Assembly: GCA_022841825.1 (NCBI GenBank)
Contig: JALHQT010000002.1
Coordinates: forward strand, 1-64,000
From: Anaerolineae bacterium
GTDB taxonomy: Bacteria; Chloroflexota; Anaerolineae; Aggregatilineales; Phototrophicaceae
Direction of reading: 5' to 3'
Length of the DNA: 64,000 bases
A program made the translations under genes and the position numbers. This document shows positions 27,876 through 35,733 of the stretch, one piece after another (the stretch's first letter is position 1; every line of letters begins with the position of its first letter). The notes below the pieces were generated by a model that did not search any database, was not told the origin of the DNA, and saw only the letters and a list, made by a program, of their open reading frames with translations.

Positions 27876-29209
27876 CCACGCTGCTGAAAAACGCTCACAT
27901 CCTCACCCTCGGCGTGTTTGACCGCATCTACCAACGCGGCTATGTTGTGGTCGAAGGTGACCGCATCGCCGAAGTGGGCGACATGGCGGCGCTGGACGAG
28001 TCGCGGCGCTTTGACGAGGTGATCGAGTGCAGCGGCAAGCTGCTCATGCCCGGTCTCGTCAACGCCCACACGCACACGCCGATGACGCTCTTTCGCGGGC
28101 TGGCGGAAGGCGTCTCGCTTCTGACGATGGACGGCTGGTACAACACCATCCGCCTGCTCGAACTCGTCATGACGCCGGAGATGGTGCCCGCCTCGGTCGA
28201 GGTCGCCTGCGTCGAGATGATCCGCACAGGGACGACGACCTTCGCCGATCAGTACTTCTTCATGGACGAGATCATCCCGGTGGTCGAAAAGAGCGGCTTG
28301 CGGGCGGCGCTCGCCTATGGCGTGGTCGAGCTGGACGACCCGGCGGCGCGCGAACGCGAACTGGCGGCGCTCGACGGCTTCCTGGAGTCGATCAACAGCG
28401 GCGGCAGCGGCAGACTGCGGGGCTGGGTTGGACCTCACGCCTTTTTTGTCGATAATACGCCCGCGACGATGGCGGTCGAGCGGACGCTGGCGCAGAAATA
28501 TAAGACCGGGCTGCACATCCACATTTCGACGACGGGCGAGGAAGATGCCTACTGCGCGCAGCATTACGGCATGACCGCCGTGCGCAAGATGGACGAACTG
28601 GGCATGTTCGACCAGCCGCTGATGGCGGCGCACGCGCTGACGATCCCGCAGGAGGATTGGGCGCTGCTGGCGAGCAGGAATTTCAGCGCGGTGATCGCCG
28701 CCAGCGCCTGTATGCGCGCTGGTGCGGACGCCGCGCCGGTCGTCGGGATGCGCGCGGCGGGCATCAACCTCGCCATCGGCACCGACAACGTCTGCAACAA
28801 CAACGACTACGATCTGTTTCTGGAGATGCGCACCCTCGCCAAGCTCGCCTCGTATCGCGAGCGGACGCCTGGCGCGCTCCCCGCGCGCGATGTCCTGCAC
28901 ATGGCGACGGCGGGCGGCGCGCAGGCGCTCGGCTTGGGCGACCAGATTGGGGAGATTGCGGTCGGGAAGAAGGCGGACATGATCCTGCTGGATATGGGCG
29001 AGATCGGCTGGGGACCGCAGGTGACAAACGCGCCATTCACGGCGCTGGTCTACAGTGTGAACGGGCTGCATGTGACGGACAGCATGGTCGATGGGCGCTG
29101 GCTGATGCGTGAACGCACTCTGCTGACGCTCGATTACCGCGCGGCGCGCGCGCGCCAGGATGCCGACGTGCAGCGGTTGATGGAACGCAGGCGGGCGCAT
29201 TCAACATGA
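27872..29209 (+). CDS. Amidohydrolase/deaminase (MTA/SAH deaminase or guanine deaminase-like)
   Basis: 445 residues of the metal-dependent amidohydrolase superfamily. Metal ligands are in NAHTHTPMTLFRGLAEG, the histidine of GLHIHIST, the MAAHALTIP histidine and the aspartate of IGTDNVCNNNDYDLF. The closest named groups are 5-methylthioadenosine/S-adenosylhomocysteine deaminase and related nucleobase deaminases. Translational coupling to the nucleoside hydrolase suggests that a purine base or nucleoside is the substrate. That last step is inference. Confidence 0.9.
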   Translation: MTTLLKNAHILTLGVFDRIYQRGYVVVEGDRIAEVGDMAALDESRRFDEVIECSGKLLMPGLVNAHTHTPMTLFRGLAEGVSLLTMDGWYNTIRLLELVMTPEMVPASVEVACVEMIRTGTTTFADQYFFMDEIIPVVEKSGLRAALAYGVVELDDPAARERELAALDGFLESINSGGSGRLRGWVGPHAFFVDNTPATMAVERTLAQKYKTGLHIHISTTGEEDAYCAQHYGMTAVRKMDELGMFDQPLMAAHALTIPQEDWALLASRNFSAVIAASACMRAGADAAPVVGMRAAGINLAIGTDNVCNNNDYDLFLEMRTLAKLASYRERTPGALPARDVLHMATAGGAQALGLGDQIGEIAVGKKADMILLDMGEIGWGPQVTNAPFTALVYSVNGLHVTDSMVDGRWLMRERTLLTLDYRAARARQDADVQRLMERRRAHST

Positions 29210-29231
29210 GAGGACAGGGAGCAAGGTGGTC

Positions 29232-30149
29232 ATGAGTTCAGGTTTGAGCGGCATCTATAACATATTGGCGACCCCGTTTGATGCATCCGGGGCGGTGGAT
29301 GAGGCGAGCCTGCGTCGTCTGGTCGAATTTCAGCTCGACAAAGGCTGCTACGGGCTGACGATCCTGGGGGTGCTGGGTGAAGCGGGCAAGCTGACGGTCG
29401 AGGAACGCCAGCGGGTGATGACGGTCGTCCTGGAGACCGTCCAAGGGCGCGTCCCGGTCATCGTCGGCGCAAGCCACGACGACCTCGATACCTGCATCGC
29501 CCTGACGCGCGGCGCAAAAGCGGCGGGCGCGGCAGGCGTCATGATCGCCCCGCCCAGGATGCCGCAGCCGCCGGACGAGGTGCTGATCGGGTTATACAAG
29601 CGGGTTGCGGATGCGGTCGAGACCACGATTGTCGTCCAGGACTTCCCGCCCGTGAACGGCATCATCATGTCTGCGGAGGTGCTGGCGGCGATTGCCGAGC
29701 AGATCCCCGCCTGCCGCACGCTCAAGCTGGAAGACCCGCCGCTGATGGAGAAGATCGCCGCCGTGCGCGAGCGCACCGACAAGTACGCCATCTTTGGCGG
29801 GCTGGGCGGCATGTTCCTGCTGGAGGAGCTGGGCGCGGGCGCGGCGGGCACGATGACCGGCTTCGCCTTCACGGAAATCCTGGTCGCCGTCTATCAGGCG
29901 TTCAGCGCGGGCGACCATGGGCGAGCGGAGCGCATTTTTGATCGCTATCTGCCGCTGATCCGCTATGAGAACCAGCCGATCATCAATCTGTCGATCCGCA
30001 AGCTGCTGCTGCAAAAGCGCGGGGCAATCGCCCACGCCGGGCTGCGGACGCCGTTCGTCCCGGTGCATCAGGTGACGCATGACGAGATCGACTGGGTGCT
30101 GCGCCGGGTGGGCATCACGGACGCGACGCAAAAGATCGTGTTCGATTGA
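29232..30149 (+). CDS. DapA-family (class I) aldolase/lyase
   Basis: 305-residue TIM-barrel of the dihydrodipicolinate synthase family. The Schiff-base lysine is K165 in RTLKLED. The canonical GTTGE loop reads GVLGE (46-50), and the usual YNxP tyrosine site reads VQDFPP, with glutamine at 136. Both threonines and the tyrosine of the DapA relay are therefore missing. It is unlikely to be true dihydrodipicolinate synthase and is more likely an aldolase for another 2-oxo acid. It is the third gene of the nucleoside hydrolase operon, about 22 bases after the deaminase. The start at ATG 29232 follows a GGGAGCAAGG-type site. Confidence 0.85.
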   Translation: MSSGLSGIYNILATPFDASGAVDEASLRRLVEFQLDKGCYGLTILGVLGEAGKLTVEERQRVMTVVLETVQGRVPVIVGASHDDLDTCIALTRGAKAAGAAGVMIAPPRMPQPPDEVLIGLYKRVADAVETTIVVQDFPPVNGIIMSAEVLAAIAEQIPACRTLKLEDPPLMEKIAAVRERTDKYAIFGGLGGMFLLEELGAGAAGTMTGFAFTEILVAVYQAFSAGDHGRAERIFDRYLPLIRYENQPIINLSIRKLLLQKRGAIAHAGLRTPFVPVHQVTHDEIDWVLRRVGITDATQKIVFD

Positions 30150-30244
30150 GTCAGGGCTGCATGTAAAGCTGCCCTCACCCTAAATCCCCGCTCCGCGCGC
30201 GGTTCAAGGGCGGACAGTCTCGTAAAGAGTACAACATGTCTCGA

Positions 30245-30402
30245 TATTCTCATTAGCCCTCAGCCCCAGCCCCTCTCCCAGCGGTACTCCGCGTTCGGGA
30301 GAGGGGAGCCGGATGTAGGGGCGAGGCGATGTCCCCTCCCGTCTGGAAGTCCCTCTCCCAGGCGTACTCGCCGTTCGGGAGAGGGATTTAGGGTGAGGGC
30401 AA
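30245..30402. repeat. Two adjacent CTCAGCCCC/GGTGAGGG palindromic repeats
   Basis: TAGCCCTCAGCCCCAGCCCC and a mirrored GGGAGAGGGGAGCC form one unit. CCCTCTCCCAGGCGTACTCG...GGATTTAGGGTGAGGGC forms a second, whose right half is identical to 15786-15837. GAACCGCACGCGGAGA near 30430 also matches 168-183. The whole gap 30150-30501 is repeat material, with no gene seen. Confidence 0.7.
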
Positions 30403-30501
30403 GTCGCCTCAATGCAACTCTCCGCCCCTGAACCGCACGCGGAGATGGGAAGCGCGCAATAGCGAGCAGGGGTCAGGTTCTTGCCCAGACTCGCCTCGTC
30501 G

Positions 30502-31602
30502 TTATTCAGCGCTCCGTGCCGGCGGCGGCGTGAACATCGGCAGGCTGGCGAAGAAGCGGTCGAACTCAAACTCGGCGGGCGCGTTGCGCGTCAGGATGCG
30601 GTAAAGCGTGCGCAGCATCGGCAGCGCGTCGGCGTCTATCTTGCCCGCCTGCGTCATGGCGTCGATGGCGGGCATGATGGCAATCGTCGCATCCACGCCT
30701 TCGATGGTCTCGCCGGGCATCTCCTCGACCGCCTCGCTGAAGGGCATCCCCATCCCCAGCAGCCGCCCCATGCGCTGGTTGCGCCCGCCCATGCTGGTCA
30801 CGAACAGGTCGCCCGCGCCGGGCAGGCTGTAGATCGTTTCTGGTCGCCCGCCCAACAACTGGACGATGTACGCCATCTCCGTCAAGCCCTGGGCGAAGAC
30901 GCCCGCCGCGAAGTTGAACATGCGCGTATCGACCGGGTCGGGACCCTGCGCGCGCGTTTTCTTTTCCAGCACGCCCGCCGCCAGCCCGACTGCCAGCGCG
31001 ACCGGGTTCTTCAGCGCGACGCACAGCTCGACGCCCAGCATGTCGGTCGACGTCCAGATGTGATAGTAGGGCGTGGCGTAGAGCGATTGCAGGTAGGGCA
31101 GGATGCTTTCATCGCGCGAGACGAAGACCACGCTCGTGTGATGGCGCGCCGCAAGTTCGCCCGCAATCGACGGACCGCCAATCGCGGCGTACTTGAGCTG
31201 GTCGCGCAGCGGGGCGGGCAGCCGCGCATACAGCACATCCGGCAGGATTTTCAGCTCGCCATCGACGCTCTCCAAGCCCTTGGTGACCATCATGATGATC
31301 TGTCCGGGGCGCGCCAGCCTGCCCAGGACTTCCGCCGCCCAATGCACGCCGCGCGAGTTGACGCCGAGCAGGATCACCTCGGCATCCGGCAGCGCCTGCT
31401 CTGCCTCGCTGTAAGCGTAGGGGGTGACGCGGTCGGGAATCTGCCGGCGCAGTTTGGGATGCAGGCGCGCTTCTTTGCAGGAGCGGATGATCTCGTCGTC
31501 CAGGTGTGTGCCGACCAGCCGCACCTCATGCCCGTTGTCCGAAAGTGGGAACGTGAGCGCCGTCCCCATCACGCCAGCGCCAAGAACGGTAATGCGTGCC
31601 AC
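30502..31602 (-). CDS. gpsA: NAD(P)-dependent glycerol-3-phosphate dehydrogenase
   Basis: 366 residues. The Rossmann motif VLGAGVMGTAL is near the start. The catalytic lysine is in CVALKNPVALAVGLAAG, and GAGDLFVTSMGGRNQRMG plus GETIEGVDA fit the C-terminal family motif. It reduces dihydroxyacetone phosphate to sn-glycerol-3-phosphate for phospholipid synthesis. A GTG with GGAAGGAC eight bases upstream was chosen; an ATG 48 bases further upstream lacks such a site. It is divergent from a sugar ABC operon, so it could instead act on a sugar-derived substrate, but the family fit is good. The tail after ~330 is a short Pro-rich extension. Confidence 0.88.
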   Translation of the reverse strand: MARITVLGAGVMGTALTFPLSDNGHEVRLVGTHLDDEIIRSCKEARLHPKLRRQIPDRVTPYAYSEAEQALPDAEVILLGVNSRGVHWAAEVLGRLARPGQIIMMVTKGLESVDGELKILPDVLYARLPAPLRDQLKYAAIGGPSIAGELAARHHTSVVFVSRDESILPYLQSLYATPYYHIWTSTDMLGVELCVALKNPVALAVGLAAGVLEKKTRAQGPDPVDTRMFNFAAGVFAQGLTEMAYIVQLLGGRPETIYSLPGAGDLFVTSMGGRNQRMGRLLGMGMPFSEAVEEMPGETIEGVDATIAIMPAIDAMTQAGKIDADALPMLRTLYRILTRNAPAEFEFDRFFASLPMFTPPPARSAE

Positions 31603-31628
31603 GACTGTTGTCCTTCCCGACTGCCATT

Positions 31629-31765
31629 CACATTTGTGCAAGTTGCTCACATTTTCACCGGAGTCTAAGGTGCACGCGTTACCGTGTCAAGGAATGTGAT
31701 TTCTTGACAAGCGCAATGTGGCGCAATATAGTCATTCACCGAAGTGCGTGCGCTGCACATTTGTG
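31629..31765. promoter_or_regulatory. Paired CACATTTGTG elements between gpsA and the ABC operon
   Basis: The exact 10-mer CACATTTGTG occurs at 31629-31638 and again at 31756-31765, on either side of the ABC operon promoter. It is a near-palindrome (CACA/TGTG ends). The SorC- or CRP-like factor that would bind is not known. A regulatory role is inferred from position and exact repetition. Confidence 0.5.
31704..31732 (+). promoter_or_regulatory. Sigma-70-type promoter of the sugar ABC operon
   Basis: TTGACA (31704-31709) and TATAGT (31727-31732) are separated by exactly 17 bases. This is the best consensus promoter in this part of the window. Transcription would begin near 31739, giving a leader of about 107 bases before the first permease gene. 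Confidence 0.7.
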
Positions 31766-31845
31766 AATTATTTCGCAGCTTGAGCGGAAAAACAGCCGCT
31801 TGGCACTCGGTGAAGACAGTTCGGTTTTTTTGGAGGCGGAATTTT

Positions 31846-32784
31846 ATGGCGCATAGTGACGGGGTTCTCGTGGGCACACCCGCCCCGACCGTCGCAGTCG
31901 CAGGACACAAGCGACGCTTCTTTTCGGGTGAAAACCCCTGGCTTTGGTTGTCTCCTGCTCTCATCTTTCTGCTGCTCTACAGCCTGGGTCCCCTGCTGTA
32001 CAACATCTACCTGAGCTTTCACGAGTTCAATGCGCGGCGGAAAGAGTTCTTATTCGTCGAGTTCGAGAACTGGACGACACTCTTCAGCGACAGCCGCTTT
32101 CAGAACGCCATCAGCATCACCCTCCAGTACGTCGTCATCGCGCTGATTGTGCAGGTCCTCCTCGGCATCCTGATCGCAGTGCTGCTCGATGCGCGTCCGT
32201 TCGGTGTCGGCTTGATGCAGACGCTGATCATCCTGCCGATGGTGACCGCGCCGACCGTCGCGGGCATGTTGTTCCGCCTGCTCAATCATTCCGAATTCGG
32301 CTACGTCAACTTTCTGTTCGAGCGGGCGGGCATCGTCACGCGCGCCGAACCGCTCTTAGGCGGGTCGGGTGAAAATGCCCTGCTCGGTGTGCTGATCGTC
32401 GAAGTCTGGCAGTGGACGCCCTTCGTCGTGCTGATCGTGTTGGCGGGTCTCAAGAGCATCCCGACCGAAGTGGTGGAAGCGTCGCAGGTCGATGGTGCCA
32501 ACTGGTGGCAGCGCTTCTGGCGCATCAAGCTGCCGCTCCTCAGCACGGTGCTCACCATCGCCATTCTCTTCCGCCTGGTCGATCTCTTCCGCGTCTTCGA
32601 CTACGTGGTCATCCTGACGTCTGGCGGTCCCGCGCTGCGCACCGAGTCTCTCAGCTATTACGGCTATGTCAACACCTTCCAGCAGGTCAACTTCGGTTAT
32701 GGCGCGACATTGGGCGTCTTCGTCATGGTGCTGGTCTGGGTGGTGGCGTTCTCGTACATCCGCATCTTCCGTGTGAAGTGGTAG
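31846..32784 (+). CDS. Sugar ABC transporter permease (MalF/UgpA type)
   Basis: 312 residues, six membrane helices. The EAA loop EVVEASQVDGANWWQRFWRI contacts the ATPase. The start (MAHSDGVLVGTPAP) follows TGGAGGCGGA, a strong ribosome site, after a ~107-base leader. It forms the importer with the next permease and the Tat-dependent binding protein, and belongs to the carbohydrate-uptake CUT1 type. No ATPase gene lies in the operon, so a shared MsiK-like subunit elsewhere is probable. Confidence 0.93.
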   Translation: MAHSDGVLVGTPAPTVAVAGHKRRFFSGENPWLWLSPALIFLLLYSLGPLLYNIYLSFHEFNARRKEFLFVEFENWTTLFSDSRFQNAISITLQYVVIALIVQVLLGILIAVLLDARPFGVGLMQTLIILPMVTAPTVAGMLFRLLNHSEFGYVNFLFERAGIVTRAEPLLGGSGENALLGVLIVEVWQWTPFVVLIVLAGLKSIPTEVVEASQVDGANWWQRFWRIKLPLLSTVLTIAILFRLVDLFRVFDYVVILTSGGPALRTESLSYYGYVNTFQQVNFGYGATLGVFVMVLVWVVAFSYIRIFRVKW

Positions 32785-32794
32785 GGAGAGCGCC

Positions 32795-33754
32795 ATGGCA
32801 GCCGTGAACACCTCCAACACCGACCTGCGCATTGCGCAGCGCCAGCACCACCGCCAGCAGTTCATCAGCCGTCTGCTGCTGACGCTCGTGACGGGTGCGA
32901 TTGTCTTCGTCTTCATCTTCCCGATCTGGTTCTGGTTTACCGCCTCGTTCAAGACTTTCACGGGTATCTTCCAACTGCCGCCGCAGCTCCTCGGCTTCGA
33001 GACCACCGACACCTGGTGGAGCGTCGTGATCGGCGGGCGTCCCTATGTCGAGGCGGTGCGCGAGGCGGTCGGCGCGACGGCGGGCACAGGCGGCGCGGGC
33101 ACTGTCGGCTATTACACTGTGCCCTTCCTGCTCAACAGCGTCTTCTACGCCGTCGCCAGCACGCTTGTCACGCTGCTGATCGCCACACCGACAGCCTATG
33201 CGCTTTCGCGCTTCACCATGCGCGGCAAGCAGAATGTCGTCTTCTTCATCCTATCGACGCGCTTCATGCCCGCTTTCGCCGCCGTCCTGCCGATCACCCT
33301 GATCTACCGCGCGCTCGAAATCGATGACACGCGCTTCGGGTTGGTCATGGCGCATGTGCTGATCAATCTGCCGATTGCGACGCTGCTGCTCAAGAGCTTC
33401 TTCGACGACGTGCCGTCCGAACTGGACGACGCGGCAATGGTGGATGGCTGCACGCGCTTCGGGGCGTTCTGGCGCATCATCGTGCGCTACGTCGCGCCGG
33501 GGATGGCGGCGGCGGCGGTGCTGTGCCTGATCTTCTCGTGGAACGAGTTCATCTTCTCGTTGTATCTCATCCGCATCCCCGACCTGCGCCCGGTCTCGGT
33601 CACGTTTGCCACCTTCGACTCGTCCTCCGGCGGGACGGAGTGGGGCTTCCTGGCGGCGGCGGGCACGGCGGCGATGATCCCGGTCTTCATCTTCATCCTG
33701 TTCGTCCAGCGCAACCTGATTCGTGGGCTGACGCTGGGGGCGGTGCGTGGGTAA
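32795..33754 (+). CDS. Sugar ABC transporter permease (MalG/UgpE type)
   Basis: 319 residues with six membrane helices and the EAA loop SELDDAAMVDGCTRFGAFWR. There is a periplasmic-side insertion after helix 1 (about 70-110: glycine/threonine-rich GATAGTGGAGTVGYYTV), longer than in MalG. It begins ten bases after the first permease stop, with AGGGAGAGC as ribosome site, so the two are co-transcribed. Confidence 0.93.
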   Translation: MAAVNTSNTDLRIAQRQHHRQQFISRLLLTLVTGAIVFVFIFPIWFWFTASFKTFTGIFQLPPQLLGFETTDTWWSVVIGGRPYVEAVREAVGATAGTGGAGTVGYYTVPFLLNSVFYAVASTLVTLLIATPTAYALSRFTMRGKQNVVFFILSTRFMPAFAAVLPITLIYRALEIDDTRFGLVMAHVLINLPIATLLLKSFFDDVPSELDDAAMVDGCTRFGAFWRIIVRYVAPGMAAAAVLCLIFSWNEFIFSLYLIRIPDLRPVSVTFATFDSSSGGTEWGFLAAAGTAAMIPVFIFILFVQRNLIRGLTLGAVRG

Positions 33755-33766
33755 GAACGACGCGGT

Positions 33767-33794
33767 GTAGGGGCGCAATATTTTGCGCCCCTAC
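33767..33794. repeat. 28-nt perfect palindrome
   Basis: Arms GTAGGGGCGCAA and TTGCGCCCCTAC with a TATT loop. It sits 12 bases after the second permease stop. The remaining ~210 bases before the binding-protein gene hold no recognised element. It may stabilise the upstream mRNA or act as a partial terminator, but no T-tract follows. Confidence 0.75.
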
Positions 33795-34006
33795 GGACGA
33801 CATGATTATGTAATCGAAATCTTCCGGGGCGTGCCTTTTGCGCACCGCCCGCTATCGAACGACAAAGCGAGTGCTGAAAAAGGAGCTGCTATCGGGACGA
33901 AAGACAGACCAGCCTGAGAAGATGAGCGGGATAAGTTGGTGGTTCCACCTTGCGTGTGCCGCCCCAGCACCAGATCGACGTGACAATTTTTGAGGAGCAT
34001 GGACAA

Positions 34007-35542
34007 ATGAACGTTATCGAACGCCAGAAACGCCTTTATGTTGCCAAAGCAGGCGAACTGCTCCGCAAGGGCAAAATGAGCCGCCGCGACTTCCTGCGTG
34101 CCGCAGGCTTGGCGGGCTTCGCCTTTAGCGCCGCTGGCATGATGCGCATGGACCGCGCCGCCGCCGCCCCTATCGCCCGCGCCCCGAAAGATGCTCGTGA
34201 CCGCCTGATGGCGCAGGACGAGATGAACACCTGGCTGCAGGAAGTTGGCAGCCGCTTCTCCGGCACCACCATCCGCCTGTCGTCCGAATCGACCGCCCCC
34301 AGCCAGATCACGTCGGGCTTGATCGCCGATAACTTCACCGCCCTCACCGGCATCGAAGTGATCTGGGAACAGACTCCGCTGGATCAGGTGCTGTCGAAGA
34401 TCGTCCAGGACACCGCGACTGAATCCGCCTCGAATGATATTTATTACCTCGATCAGTCATGGCTGGGACGCTTCGTCAACGACATCACCGATGTCCGCGC
34501 GACCTACATCAGCAACAGCGGCAGCGACCTGAACATGCCCGGCTACAACTTCGACGACTTCATCCCCGAACTCGTCCCCGCGATTTCCGAATACCAGGGC
34601 ACGCTGGTCGGCGTCCCGTTCGACATCCCGATCTTCATCATGAGCTATCGCCAGGATGTCTTCGAGCAGCTCGGTCTGGAAGTCCCGACCGATATGCCCG
34701 GCTACCTGGCGGCAGCGCAGGCGATCCAGGAAGCCGGTCTCACCAATGAAGACGGCACCCAGATCTACGGCACGGTCGGTCAGTGGCGCACGGGTCACTA
34801 CGCGCTCCAGTGCGACTGGACAGCGTGGCTGTGGTCGCACGGCGGTTCACACACCAACGCCGAAGGTCAGGCAGTCATCAACGACGAAGCCGCTGTCGCC
34901 GGTGCCGAATACATGATGGCGCTCGCCCCGCTGATGCCCGCAGGCGCGACCACGTTCGACTGGTCGGGCCAGGGCGACTTCGTCGGTCAGGGTGGCGCGG
35001 GTATCGTCATCAACTGGGGCGAGTTCTTCCCCGGTTGGGACAACCCCGAAACCTCGAAGGTTGCTGGCTTGATGATGCCCGCACCGCTGCCGATGGAAGC
35101 TGCGCTGCGCACCCGCGAAGAATGCGCGTTCGACGAAACCCCCGGTATCGGTCACCAGGGCGGCTCGTGCCTCGCGCTCTCCAAGTACAGCACCAACCAG
35201 GATGCCGCCTGGGTCTTCCTCCAGTGGGCGACCAGCCCCGAAACGATGGCATTGGCGGCAGAGCAGAGCAACACGCCTGTGCGTCAGTCCACCTTCGACG
35301 ATCCCCGTATCGTCGAGAAGGCAGTCCCGGTCGCCGGCACGACCCGTCACTTCGGCGAAATCCTCACCGCGATCAAGAGCCGCATGGGCACCGAACCGCA
35401 CTTCCCGGCGTGGGCGGATGTCTCCAGCACCGGCGCGGTCATCCCGACCGAGCTGGGTCTGATGGTCACGGGTGAACAGGATATCACCACCACCCTCAAC
35501 AACATCAATGCCGCCATCCAGGAAGGCATTGACGAGGGTTAA
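34007..35542 (+). CDS. Tat-exported sugar ABC substrate-binding protein
   Basis: 511 residues. The N terminus has a long n-region (residues 1-23), then a twin-arginine motif SRRDFLRAAGLAGFAF with R26-R27, and a hydrophobic stretch to about 44. The mature part fits the family-1 extracellular solute-binding fold (TGIEVIWEQTPLDQVLSKIV). Tat export implies folding before export. TGAGGAGC precedes the ATG. The specificity cannot be read, but FGGY kinase, RpiB and SorC neighbours point to a pentose, polyol or similar sugar. Confidence 0.9.
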   Translation: MNVIERQKRLYVAKAGELLRKGKMSRRDFLRAAGLAGFAFSAAGMMRMDRAAAAPIARAPKDARDRLMAQDEMNTWLQEVGSRFSGTTIRLSSESTAPSQITSGLIADNFTALTGIEVIWEQTPLDQVLSKIVQDTATESASNDIYYLDQSWLGRFVNDITDVRATYISNSGSDLNMPGYNFDDFIPELVPAISEYQGTLVGVPFDIPIFIMSYRQDVFEQLGLEVPTDMPGYLAAAQAIQEAGLTNEDGTQIYGTVGQWRTGHYALQCDWTAWLWSHGGSHTNAEGQAVINDEAAVAGAEYMMALAPLMPAGATTFDWSGQGDFVGQGGAGIVINWGEFFPGWDNPETSKVAGLMMPAPLPMEAALRTREECAFDETPGIGHQGGSCLALSKYSTNQDAAWVFLQWATSPETMALAAEQSNTPVRQSTFDDPRIVEKAVPVAGTTRHFGEILTAIKSRMGTEPHFPAWADVSSTGAVIPTELGLMVTGEQDITTTLNNINAAIQEGIDEG

Positions 35543-35568
35543 TGTTACTGCTCGTCTTTGTTCGTCTT

Positions 35569-35638
35569 GTAGGGGCGACCCATGGGTCGCCCCTACGGAT
35601 GCAACATCATGTAGGGGCGCAATATATTGCGCCCCTAC
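35569..35638. repeat. Two tandem 28-nt palindromes
   Basis: 35569-35596 has arms GTAGGGGCGACCCA / TGGGTCGCCCCTAC. 35611-35638 has arms GTAGGGGCGCAATA / TATTGCGCCCCTAC. Outer bases are constant while the middle differs but stays self-complementary. They lie in the 191-base gap before the FGGY kinase gene and are kin to 33767-33794. Confidence 0.75.
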
Positions 35639-35733
35639 AGACGATGCGGCATTCCGGGCAGAAAATGTCCTGCCTTAACAGATTCCCTTCTTTCTGAATC
35701 TCGTTATTTTTCTTTTCAACCCGGACGGACTCT

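Noticed and set aside
27665-29200. Minus-strand frame opposite the nucleoside hydrolase-deaminase pair
   Set aside because: Shadow frame; both plus-strand genes have full family motifs and a coupled ATGA junction.
33905-33960. GGTGGTTCCACC stretch as a possible T-box or riboswitch
   Set aside because: No specifier loop, antiterminator or other conserved element; the gene is a binding protein, not an amino-acid gene.
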